Shown here piece after piece: positions 1 through 5,848 of a stretch of DNA of 6,322 nt (the first letter of the stretch is position 1; each line of letters starts with the position of its first letter). This stretch comes from an uncultured Clostridia bacterium (lineage in GTDB: Bacteria; Bacillota; Clostridia; Christensenellales; UBA1242), in contig CALWAB010000109.1 of NCBI GenBank assembly GCA_944372745.1, forward strand, positions 1-6,322, written 5' to 3'. The notes under the pieces are model-generated. The model was given only the letters and a program-made list of their open reading frames with translations, was not told the DNA's origin and ran no database searches. The translations under genes were made by a program, and so were the position numbers.

Positions 1-2150
1 CCATTGCTCATTGTAGGTAAATCAATATTAATTTCATTTCCATATTGCACTTCTTCGGTGATTGATTGATAGGAAAGGGTGTTATTAGGTACTTCCCATT
101 TTGCATATACAGTCATTAATATTTCAAACCTATAAAGTTTTCCGCCATTGTCTGAGAAAAGATTATCAGAGTAATTATTGAATCCGCTTTCATTAAATAG
201 CCCATCACGATAAGTCAAGTAGTGTCCATTTTCATCTTTGCTAATTTCACTTGAAAATGTGTCATTACTATAGAATCCTGCAAAATCATAATTTAACTTT
301 TTAGGCGTGTCTAGATAAATTTTGTTATCAGTTTGATAGATATATGAAGTAGAGGTCATAGTATCATCAGTAAAATAACCGCCGTCTAAATCGTAAATGA
401 TGTATGTTTCATAGGTTCTTGTATCAGTAATAGTTAAATTAAAATTGTATGTAACGGAAGCATTTAAAGTGGTATTTTTTAGCGTTATTGTGCCTGTTAT
501 ATTCGGCGTCCCATAACAAAATACATAAAGTTTACCATTTGCAAAATTGCCATTGCTAGCACCTGTATAACTTGTACTGTTTTGACTTAAATGGAAGCCT
601 GTGCCAGATGCAGAATAACTATTAATTTGACTATATGAAGAAAATTCTAACATAATTAGGAAACCTTCATCATCCGTAGCCAATTCAAAATCTGTAGTAT
701 TATTATTGTAACTATTAAAATTATACAAATAAGGTTCACTATAATTTGAGCCAATAGTAGTATGTTCTGCGTTTTTGTATTCTAATTGACGGAAAATAAC
801 GCTTCCTATTTCTAACCCATTGAAAACAAAAATTTCTTTATATACTGAATTATCTACAACTGAATCATTATTGAAATCAAAGTCAATTCTCAATACATAA
901 GTACCTGCATCTGTAGAATTATCACGAGAGTCAACATCTATTGTGTGATTATTTTCATCAACTTTGAGTGTAAAATTGGCATAAGATTCATTGCCTTTGT
1001 CGACAAAATAAGCATTTACATCATAATCACTATAAGTAGATGAATATGTATAAGTTAAATCTATGTCTTGGTTTGTATAAAATAAATTCTTTTGTGCGAC
1101 AGTATTAGGGGTCGTGTCGACATTACTTGTATAAGCGAATTTCCCAACATAATTATTTGTGAAGGCAGAATTAGAATCTGTGATTGTGACATCTGATTCT
1201 GCTTGACTACTTGAAAAAGTCAAACCATACATACTCTCTAATGATGCTTCATCATAGGGCATATAGAATATGCCGTGATTTCCCCAAGTATTACCATAAG
1301 AATTGAGTACTATCCAAGCACCTGTGTGAGTATTGCCATTTTCGATATAAGTGAAATTATCATCCCAACCAATGATAGTGACGCCATGGTTGACTGTCTG
1401 GTCTACGGAATTAAAGTATAATGTATAGCCATTATAGGCAATTTCGTTTGCATAAACTGAAACTGTAATAGCACTTTCTGTCATTAAATGCTGTTTCATT
1501 GACGCAATAATGGTATCTCTTTGAGAACTGTATTCAGCAGAATTGTAATTTTTAAAGTTTACATACAATATTGTTTTGGGAAGTTTAAAACTATAATCTT
1601 TAATCGTTTCATACATATCTGAGTAATTAGAACTATTAATTCCAAATATGTTCTCATAAGGTAAATCAGTTTCTAGTACAACTCCATATTGAGCGTACAA
1701 ATTATCCCAATAATACATATTCCCGCCAGCGCCAATGACATAACTTGAATTTAGAAATTTATTAGTGATGCCGTTGTATGCGTCAGCCAAGTCATAATAT
1801 TCCCCATATTCACGAGCGAGAAGTGACTCAAGAACTGTATTGGCAGAAAAATTCCAGCACAAACCCATAGTAGATTGGTTTTGTGTAAAAATAGCCACTT
1901 CATCTCTTAGGCAGTAATAGTTAGGTGTGGTGGTATTAGTTAAACTAGCTTCCACACTCTGTTCATTTAATGCGAACTGTTGTTCAGTAGTCATAACCTC
2001 AACGCCGTCAATGGTTGTAGTCGGCGAAGATGCCTCTAATACGATTTGCATTTTATTTGTGTTTAAATATAATGTGGCAACTATGCCAACCGAAAGAATA
2101 ATAAATGCAATAAAAAATACTCTTATACTCTTCATACTATAGTATTTCAT
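1..2150 (-). CDS. Secreted/anchored papain-like (C1) cysteine protease with InlB-type repeat region, 3' end beyond window
   Basis: I translated an open frame of 716 codons that runs off the left edge. The N-terminus (MKYYSMKSIR) is followed by one hydrophobic segment at about residues 8-29, a signal peptide or membrane anchor, so the enzyme should act outside the cell. The protease domain covers about residues 75-310. It shows the C1 hallmarks: oxyanion-hole Gln92 and catalytic Cys98 in QSTMGLCWNF, catalytic His255 in NHGVTIIGWDD, and Asn283 in GAWIVLNSYGNTWG. Beyond about residue 320 the chain is rich in Asn, Ser, Thr and Tyr and looks like beta-sandwich modules. Residues about 582-686 (YDLDGG, then DFAGFYSND, then TVYAKWE) match the Listeria-Bacteroides/InlB B-repeat (Flg_new) pattern, and another module begins after it. 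The substrate is unknown. Starts at 2150 or 2135 are both possible; neither has a Shine-Dalgarno sequence. Papain-like fold and extracellular location are well supported; adhesion or cell-wall association is inference. Confidence 0.9.
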   Translation of the reverse strand, partial: MKYYSMKSIRVFFIAFIILSVGIVATLYLNTNKMQIVLEASSPTTTIDGVEVMTTEQQFALNEQSVEASLTNTTTPNYYCLRDEVAIFTQNQSTMGLCWNFSANTVLESLLAREYGEYYDLADAYNGITNKFLNSSYVIGAGGNMYYWDNLYAQYGVVLETDLPYENIFGINSSNYSDMYETIKDYSFKLPKTILYVNFKNYNSAEYSSQRDTIIASMKQHLMTESAITVSVYANEIAYNGYTLYFNSVDQTVNHGVTIIGWDDNFTYIENGNTHTGAWIVLNSYGNTWGNHGIFYMPYDEASLESMYGLTFSSSQAESDVTITDSNSAFTNNYVGKFAYTSNVDTTPNTVAQKNLFYTNQDIDLTYTYSSTYSDYDVNAYFVDKGNESYANFTLKVDENNHTIDVDSRDNSTDAGTYVLRIDFDFNNDSVVDNSVYKEIFVFNGLEIGSVIFRQLEYKNAEHTTIGSNYSEPYLYNFNSYNNNTTDFELATDDEGFLIMLEFSSYSQINSYSASGTGFHLSQNSTSYTGASNGNFANGKLYVFCYGTPNITGTITLKNTTLNASVTYNFNLTITDTRTYETYIIYDLDGGYFTDDTMTSTSYIYQTDNKIYLDTPKKLNYDFAGFYSNDTFSSEISKDENGHYLTYRDGLFNESGFNNYSDNLFSDNGGKLYRFEILMTVYAKWEVPNNTLSYQSITEEVQYGNEINIDLPTMSN

Positions 2151-2156
2151 AAATAT

Positions 2157-2184
2157 ATTGTATCATATCTAATAATTTTGTCAA
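2157..2184 (-). promoter_or_regulatory. Promoter of the cysteine protease gene
   Basis: On the minus strand a perfect -35 TTGACA (2184-2179) is followed after 16 bp by TACAAT (2162-2157), preceded by TGA, which makes an extended -10. Counting seven bases on from the -10 puts the transcription start at about 2150, the A of the first in-frame ATG. The message would therefore have no 5' leader. Confidence 0.75.
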
Positions 2185-2278
2185 AATAAATTGGAGTATA
2201 AAAACTTTAAAAAAAAATTACAAAAAACGAAGTTTTGTGTGTAAAATTAACAAATATTTTTATAGGGCGTCAAAATTC

Positions 2279-2307
2279 TTTACAAAAGTATTTTTATTTA
2301 GTATAAT
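2279..2307 (+). promoter_or_regulatory. Promoter of nrdR
   Basis: TTTACA (2279-2284), a 17-bp spacer and a consensus TATAAT (2302-2307) lie just upstream of nrdR, with transcription expected to start near 2314. A strong Shine-Dalgarno sequence, GGGGTGAT at 2320-2327, lies three bases before the ATG. The promoter is back to back with the protease promoter. No sequence resembling an NrdR box was recognised here. Confidence 0.75.
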
Positions 2308-2330
2308 TTATTATTAAATGGGGTGATAGT

Positions 2331-2795
2331 ATGAAATGTATATTTTGTGGTTGTGAAGAAAGTAAGGTGTTAGATTCTAGAAATACGGACGAAATGAATG
2401 CGATTCGCCGTAGACGCGAATGTGTGAAATGTGGCAAGCGTTTCACTACTTATGAAACGATTGAAACTTCTCCAATTTTGGTTATAAAATCAGACAATTC
2501 AAGACAATTATTTTCTCGCGAAAAAATTTTAAATGGACTTGTAAAGGCGTGTGAAAAAAGGCCTGTCACTTCTCAAGATATGGAAATGATAGTAAATAAG
2601 GTGGAAAGAATGGTGCATAACCACCCAACGCAAGAAGTCAAATCTAGTGAGATAGGGGAAACCGTTATGAACGAACTCAAGAAGATTGACGAAGTGGCTT
2701 ATGTGCGTTTTGCATCAGTTTATAAGCGTTTTAAGGACATAGACAATTTCGTAGAATTTTTACACGACTTTGAAGACGCCATTCGTCGCAATTAG
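2331..2795 (+). CDS. nrdR: Transcriptional repressor NrdR
   Basis: The 154-residue product matches NrdR in length and in order of motifs. NrdR is the ATP/dATP-sensing, zinc-binding repressor of ribonucleotide reductase genes in most bacteria; it binds DNA in the cytoplasm. The N-terminal zinc ribbon has Cys3, Cys6, Cys31 and Cys34 (MKCIFCG and ECVKCGKRF), with the basic RRRR stretch at 26-29 typical of the DNA-binding part. The family signature KRFTTYE is at residues 36-42. The ATP-cone follows at about 48-138, beginning PILVIKSD and ending with VAYVRFASVYKRF. The start is supported by GGGGTGAT upstream. It appears to be a single-gene unit with its own promoter and terminator. No ribonucleotide reductase gene is in view, so its targets lie elsewhere. 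As a core chromosomal gene it marks this side of the window as chromosome rather than plasmid. Confidence 0.97.
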   Translation: MKCIFCGCEESKVLDSRNTDEMNAIRRRRECVKCGKRFTTYETIETSPILVIKSDNSRQLFSREKILNGLVKACEKRPVTSQDMEMIVNKVERMVHNHPTQEVKSSEIGETVMNELKKIDEVAYVRFASVYKRFKDIDNFVEFLHDFEDAIRRN

Positions 2796-2842
2796 AAAAA
2801 ACAAATTTTGTGTTGTTGTAATATAAAATAATGCCTTTAGAT

Positions 2843-2878
2843 AAAAATACCTTTGTGTTTTCACAAAGGCATTTTTTG
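2843..2878. terminator. Bidirectional terminator between nrdR and the XRE gene
   Basis: CCTTTGTG (2850-2857) and CACAAAGG (2862-2869) form an 8-bp stem around a TTTT loop. After one A-C mismatch the stem continues as an A-run pairing with a T-run, giving a U-tract on both strands (ATTTTTT on plus, TATTTTTAT on minus). It lies between two convergent genes and can end both transcripts. Confidence 0.88.
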
Positions 2879-2910
2879 TATGCTATTTAAAAATGTTATA
2901 TAAAATGCAT

Positions 2911-3153
2911 TTAATAAATTTCTAAGTCGTCACTCAAAAATATTGGGTCATCAAAGAATTGAGCAGGCGTCATATCTAAACCTTTGATAATTTGCATCAC
3001 AGTTTTAAGATTGACACTATTATTTCTAGCACTCATGAGAGTTTTCATTGTGTTGTGTGGAATTGCAGTTATTTTTTCTAATCTATATTGAGATAAGTTT
3101 TTCTCTTTTAAAATTTTACTTATTCTCATAGCAACCGCTGTACTTATTGTCAT
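2911..3153 (-). CDS. Small XRE-family helix-turn-helix regulator
   Basis: I choose the start at 3153 (80 residues, MTISTAVAMRIS) rather than the longer frame from 3216. AGGAG (3163-3159) sits five bases before this ATG, and the likely -10 at 3188-3183 falls inside the longer reading. Residues 10-60 form a Cro/C1-type helix-turn-helix domain: RISKILKEKNLSQYRLEKIT, then PHNTMKTLMSARNNSVNLKT as recognition helix and following turn, then a helix to GLD. The tail MTPAQFFDDPIF is characteristic of a common stand-alone Firmicutes family. No sensing or protease domain is present, so it probably acts as a simple dimeric DNA-binding repressor. The three inverted-repeat sites just upstream suggest it controls itself and the opposite transcript (inference). 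Pro32 in the turn before the recognition helix is somewhat unusual. The regulator could be chromosomal or belong to the adjacent transfer locus; the position next to virD4 favours the latter. Confidence 0.9.
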   Translation of the reverse strand: MTISTAVAMRISKILKEKNLSQYRLEKITAIPHNTMKTLMSARNNSVNLKTVMQIIKGLDMTPAQFFDDPIFLSDDLEIY

Positions 3154-3164
3154 TAATTCTCCTA

Positions 3165-3180
3165 GGTTGTTTTTACAACT
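3165..3180. promoter_or_regulatory. Candidate operator O1 over the XRE transcription start
   Basis: GGTTGT-TTTT-ACAACT is a 6-4-6 inverted repeat with one mismatch (outermost pair). It covers the predicted start of the XRE gene transcript (near 3176) and abuts its Shine-Dalgarno sequence, where a bound repressor would block initiation. The protein that binds it is inferred, not shown. Confidence 0.6.
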
Positions 3181-3182
3181 GT

Positions 3183-3210
3183 ATTGTATCAAATAAAATT
3201 TTTGACATAA
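3183..3210 (-). promoter_or_regulatory. Promoter of the XRE regulator gene
   Basis: On the minus strand TACAAT (3188-3183) is preceded by TGA, forming an extended -10. A weak -35, TTATGT (3210-3205), lies 16 bp upstream. The transcript would begin near 3176, leaving a leader of about 23 bases that contains AGGAG. Confidence 0.65.
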
Positions 3211-3226
3211 GGACATATTTACAACC
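3211..3226. promoter_or_regulatory. Candidate operator O2 between the divergent promoters
   Basis: Read on the minus strand this is GGTTGT-AAAT-ATGTCC: a perfect left half of the GGTTGT-N4-ACAACC pattern with a degenerate right half. It touches the -35 of the XRE promoter and lies about 10 bp from the -35 of the opposite promoter. It is the weakest of the three sites. Confidence 0.4.
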
Positions 3227-3235
3227 CTAAATGCT

Positions 3236-3263
3236 TTGATTTTTTCTTCAATTGTGTTATTAT
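3236..3263 (+). promoter_or_regulatory. Promoter facing away from the XRE gene
   Basis: TTGATT (3236-3241), a 16-bp spacer and TATTAT (3258-3263) preceded by TGT (extended -10) form a plausible sigma-A-type promoter, starting transcription near 3270. It is divergent from the XRE promoter, and its start is covered by operator O3. The only reading frame with a ribosome binding site downstream is seven codons long. Confidence 0.6.
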
Positions 3264-3279
3264 GGGTGTATATACAACC
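3264..3279. promoter_or_regulatory. Candidate operator O3 over the plus-strand transcription start
   Basis: GGGTGT-ATAT-ACAACC is a 16-bp inverted repeat with one mismatched pair, following the same GGTTGT-N4-ACAACC pattern as O1. It begins at the base after the -10 and covers the predicted start near 3270. Confidence 0.6.
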
Positions 3280-3294
3280 ATAAGGAGAAATAAA

Positions 3295-3318
3295 ATGAAT
3301 AAAGAGAATACAATTTAG
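3295..3318 (+). other. Seven-codon ORF (MNKENTI) with strong ribosome binding site
   Basis: AAGGAG (3282-3287) lies seven bases before an ATG that opens a frame of only seven codons, ending in TAG. The same frame continues beyond the TAG for ten more codons (LSGVGNSLKT) to TAA at 3349-3351. It sits 25 bases after the predicted transcription start, in the place where a Cro-like or excision gene would be expected opposite a small repressor. It may be a real micropeptide or leader peptide, the remains of a deleted gene, or simply part of a small RNA. The initiation signals are clear; translation and function are unproven. nrdR also ends in TAG, so the TAG here should be a true stop. Confidence 0.4.
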
Positions 3319-3353
3319 TTAAGTGGGGTGGGTAATTCTCTCAAAACTTAAAT

Positions 3354-3386
3354 AAAAAAATGCTTTTTGTAATTAACAAAAAGCAT
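3354..3386. terminator. Terminator of virD4, possibly bidirectional
   Basis: ATGCTTTTTGT (3360-3370) and ACAAAAAGCAT (3376-3386) form a perfect 11-bp stem with a five-base loop. On the minus strand it is followed by TTTTTT and lies 25 bp after the virD4 stop, so it should end that transcript. On the plus strand the following AGTTTTATAATT is a poorer U-tract, but could end the short opposite transcript. Confidence 0.85.
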
Positions 3387-3410
3387 AGTTTTATAATTAT
3401 ATATTTATAT

Positions 3411-5396
3411 TTAGAAATCAAAATCGTCAAATCCGCCACTGCTTGCTTGTTTTAGAACAATCTTATTTCTTGCTTCAATGTCATAATGAATTCTTGCTTC
3501 ATCTAGCGTCATAGAAGGTGAGTACTCAATAGGCATAGGTGTCATATTGTAGAATTTCTTAGCATTGTAGCAAGGTGTCATCTTGACTTTAACAGGATTT
3601 TCGTGATACATTTTTACAATAACTGTGTCTTTAGGCAACAACTCAAGTTCTTCAGGATAAATAAGTGGACGAGAAGTTTCGCTTGTAGACTCACTCTTAC
3701 TGTCTTTTTCACCTTTAGTTTTAGATGTAGTCTTAACAGTAATGTTACCACACATCTTGGAGAATTCTTCCTTAGTCTTTTGGTCTGTCGTACCGATAAA
3801 CACTTGAATATTACAGTTTGTACGCACAATGTCAGCCACTTTGTCTCCATAAATGTTGTTAAGTTGTGTATAACTTTGCACAACTAGAATCATAAAGATA
3901 CCACGCGAACGACCGACAGTGATAATTCTATCAAGTAGATTAATCTTAGGCAAGTTACCAAATTCGTCCATAACAAAGTATGTATTTCTTGATAATTTTC
4001 TGTCGCATTTTGTGTTCTTGTTTGCAAGTTCAATGAGAATTTTATAAAGTTGTGTAATACAAAGTGTTGCAATGCCGTGTCTAGTTTGTTTTTCATCAGG
4101 AATAATGATGAAGAATGCAGTAGGTTTGTCGTCAAACTTTTCAAATTCCATTTCGTCAGCACTTGTCGCATAACAAATACCCATATCAGAAAGCAAACCA
4201 AGTTTTGTTGATAAGACACTGACATAAGATTTAGCAGTATTAGCAGCAGCCCCAACGACAGTATTAGCAAGTTGTGGGACTTCTGAGAATTTGTCTCTAC
4301 CTTCACAAAGGTATTTTTTCAAAGTTTTAAATTGGTCATCAGGGTCAAGGTCGCGGTAGAATACAATTTTACCGAAGTTGTAAAGTGTAAATTTGTCACG
4401 CGTCATATTGCATCTAGGGTCTGCACTATCTTCAAGCATTGCATATAGTACTGATTGTGCAAAGCCTTGTGCACCCATTTCCCAAGAAGGGTCGTTTTGG
4501 TTTTCTACAGGAATCAGCGTCATTGCAATATCTTTTAAATCTTCTTGAGCGTCAGAAATTAAAACCTTTTTGAATGACATAACATCATTCATAAGGGAAG
4601 GTTTGTCAGGATATGCTACACCATTAAATTCGTACCATTCTTCGCCATAAGAAGACCTGTCATTAGAAGATAGGGTGAGAGTGTTGGTTTTGCTTAATGG
4701 CTCTTTGTGAACCTTTATCTCATCTTCAATGTGTTGTGCTCTTTGATAAATGTCATAAGCACGCCCCATAGGATTCCAACGAGTGGATGAGAATACATCA
4801 CGCAAGTTTAATACTTTTACATTGTAGCCCTTTAACTTCAATTTATGTGCGTGATTTGCATACAATTCGCCTTTAGGGTCGGTAATAATCAAAGACGGCT
4901 TGCTCTTTGTCTCAGGCATAATCTGCAAGAATGGGTCAACATACATAGTTGTCTTACCACTACCTGTAGTACCTATAACCATTGTGTGAATAGGTTTACG
5001 AAGATTGACATGAAGATTATTGCCCTTAACTTCCGCACGCACTACAATACCATCATTTACTTTGTTTAGTGGGTTATATAGTGAATATGTCGTAATGCGG
5101 TTAAGTTCTTTAATGTCAAGAAATTTTGAATCAAAGAATTGTTTATTATTGTTGTCTGCTTTTTCTTTTTTAGTTCCCATAAGTATATTTTTACCTTTCA
5201 TAGATTCATTGAGAACATAACAAAAGAATAGTAGCATTAACACGCCCCAAATACCAAGCGTAATGCTATTTGACATTGCTTCTTGGCTAAAAGATACTGT
5301 TTGTTCAGTGATAAGTCCACCAACGATAACTGCTAGTACAAAACCGCCAGCGGCGACTAAAATAATTTTTATAATTGCTTTTAATATACCAGGCAT
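3411..5396 (-). CDS. virD4: VirD4/TraG-family type IV coupling protein
   Basis: The 661-residue product is a type IV secretion coupling ATPase, the inner-membrane motor that delivers relaxase-bound DNA, or effector proteins, to the secretion channel. Two membrane segments lie at about residues 6-29 and 44-63. The cytoplasmic ATPase has Walker A GTTGSGKTT (142-150), a conserved ITDPKGE (171-177), and Walker B FVMDEFGNLP (474-483). The family block VVGAAANTAKSYVSVLSTKLGLLSD spans 380-404. The all-alpha region is roughly 205-400. A Ser/Thr/Lys-rich stretch (553-575) precedes RPLIYPEELELLP (576-588), and the chain ends in an acidic GGFDDFDF tail that might help recruit substrates. AAGGAG (5410-5405) lies eight bases before the ATG. 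Length and motifs suggest an intact gene. No relaxase is in view, so whether it transfers DNA or proteins is open. It is transcribed away from the pilin gene on the other side of a 660-bp gap. Confidence 0.96.
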   Translation of the reverse strand: MPGILKAIIKIILVAAGGFVLAVIVGGLITEQTVSFSQEAMSNSITLGIWGVLMLLFFCYVLNESMKGKNILMGTKKEKADNNNKQFFDSKFLDIKELNRITTYSLYNPLNKVNDGIVVRAEVKGNNLHVNLRKPIHTMVIGTTGSGKTTMYVDPFLQIMPETKSKPSLIITDPKGELYANHAHKLKLKGYNVKVLNLRDVFSSTRWNPMGRAYDIYQRAQHIEDEIKVHKEPLSKTNTLTLSSNDRSSYGEEWYEFNGVAYPDKPSLMNDVMSFKKVLISDAQEDLKDIAMTLIPVENQNDPSWEMGAQGFAQSVLYAMLEDSADPRCNMTRDKFTLYNFGKIVFYRDLDPDDQFKTLKKYLCEGRDKFSEVPQLANTVVGAAANTAKSYVSVLSTKLGLLSDMGICYATSADEMEFEKFDDKPTAFFIIIPDEKQTRHGIATLCITQLYKILIELANKNTKCDRKLSRNTYFVMDEFGNLPKINLLDRIITVGRSRGIFMILVVQSYTQLNNIYGDKVADIVRTNCNIQVFIGTTDQKTKEEFSKMCGNITVKTTSKTKGEKDSKSESTSETSRPLIYPEELELLPKDTVIVKMYHENPVKVKMTPCYNAKKFYNMTPMPIEYSPSMTLDEARIHYDIEARNKIVLKQASSGGFDDFDF

Positions 5397-5426
5397 TTAT
5401 TTTTCTCCTTATTGTAGTTTACATTT

Positions 5427-5454
5427 ATTATATCACAATTTATAAATATAACAA
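5427..5454 (-). promoter_or_regulatory. Promoter of virD4
   Basis: On the minus strand TTGTTA (5454-5449), a 16-bp spacer and a consensus TATAAT (5432-5427) preceded by TGA give a strong extended -10 promoter. Transcription should start near 5420, with a leader of about 24 bases carrying AAGGAG. The coupling protein gene thus has its own promoter rather than relying on a long transfer operon. Confidence 0.75.
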
Positions 5455-5699
5455 TTAAATTTAATCATATAATTTAAATTTTTTGTCTTATATATAAATA
5501 ATGCAGGGCAATAGGGTGTAAGTAAATATATTTTTGTTTGCAATTTCTATACCTTATTAATATATATGGCATTTTACAATAGAGCTATTAGAAAAGGTGC
5601 AGGCAAAAATTGGCAGAAGGGATGAAATAAAAAAGAATATGCAAATATGTACAAATGTTAAAAAAAGTAAAAAATTTTGCAATAAGGTATCAAAAGTGT

Positions 5700-5729
5700 T
5701 TGATTAATTTTATTTGTTTGTGGTATAAT
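5700..5729 (+). promoter_or_regulatory. Promoter of the structured intergenic transcript
   Basis: TTGATT (5700-5705), an 18-bp spacer and TATAAT (5724-5729) preceded by TGG (extended -10) predict a transcription start near 5736. No coding frame follows; a long hairpin with a T-run does, so the product would be either a small RNA or an attenuated leader for the pilin gene. Confidence 0.65.
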
Positions 5730-5735
5730 GAAATC

Positions 5736-5848
5736 GTTATAGTCATAGACTTAAAAGTTCAAAATGCAAAAAATAGGCATTAAGTTGTCAAAAATTTCAA
5801 GTAAAGCATAAAAATTAATACTTATGCAACTTGTTTTGGCATTTTTTA
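5736..5848 (+). ncRNA. Predicted ~110-nt structured small RNA or attenuator leader
   Basis: The segment runs from a consensus-like extended -10 promoter to a rho-independent terminator and contains no usable reading frame. Its first half is A-rich and largely unstructured, with a small AATGC/GCATT hairpin (5763-5767 with 5777-5781). Its second half is one long imperfect hairpin. It matches no riboswitch, T-box or 6S-type RNA that I recognise. If the terminator is conditional, the unit would be a leader controlling read-through into the pilin gene 210 bp downstream; if not, it is a free-standing small RNA. Expression is inferred only. Confidence 0.45.
5786..5847 (+). terminator. Long hairpin terminator upstream of the pilin gene
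   Basis: The stem is built of three paired blocks: TGTCAAAA (5786-5793) with TTTTGGCA (5834-5841, one G-U pair), CAAGT (5798-5802) with ACTTG (5829-5833), and GCATAA (5806-5811) with TTATGC (5822-5827). They are separated by a four-base bulge and a small internal loop. TTTTTT follows at 5842-5847. A competing pairing exists between GGCAT (5838-5842) and ATGCC (5853-5857). Confidence 0.75.

Larger units (their letters stand above)
3270..3390 (+). ncRNA. Predicted ~120-nt transcript with interleaved stems
   Basis: A promoter with start near 3270 and a hairpin at 3360-3386 bound a short transcription unit with no gene other than the seven-codon ORF. Within it AGAGAAT (3303-3309) can pair with ATTCTCT (3335-3341), and TTAAGT (3319-3324) with ACTTAA (3346-3351). 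The two helices interleave, as in an H-type pseudoknot, around a G-rich loop (GGGGTGGG, 3325-3332). The region matches no RNA family I recognise. The transcript is an inference from promoter and terminator placement. Confidence 0.35.

Noticed and set aside
1927..2142. Plus-strand frame of 71 codons opposite the start of the protease gene
   Set aside because: It is antisense to the protease N-terminus, has no Shine-Dalgarno sequence and no family resemblance.
3154..3216. N-terminal extension of the XRE regulator (101-residue version starting at 3216)
   Set aside because: The extension overlaps the likely -10 and operator O1, lacks family resemblance, and the internal ATG at 3153 has a well-placed AGGAG.
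3316..3318. TAG recoded as a sense codon in the mini-ORF
   Set aside because: nrdR in this window ends with TAG immediately after its normal C-terminus, so TAG acts as a stop in this organism.
3603..4306. Open frames on both strands inside virD4 (about 89-138 residues)
   Set aside because: They lie in other frames of the strongly supported coupling-protein gene, have no ribosome binding sites and show no recognisable domains.
5411..5424. Fourth XRE operator at the virD4 transcription start (minus strand ATGTAAACTACAAT)
   Set aside because: Its half-sites are spaced by five rather than four bases and the outer positions do not match GGTTGT-N4-ACAACC, so it is too weak to call.
5640..5706. 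Possible 22-residue basic peptide (MQICTNVKKSKKF...)
   Set aside because: There is no Shine-Dalgarno sequence, the composition merely follows A-rich DNA, and the frame runs into the -35 of the next promoter.
2869..5847. GGCATTTTTT at both 2868-2877 and 5838-5847 as possible att repeats
   Set aside because: Both copies are the 3' end of terminator hairpins, where this sequence is expected by function.
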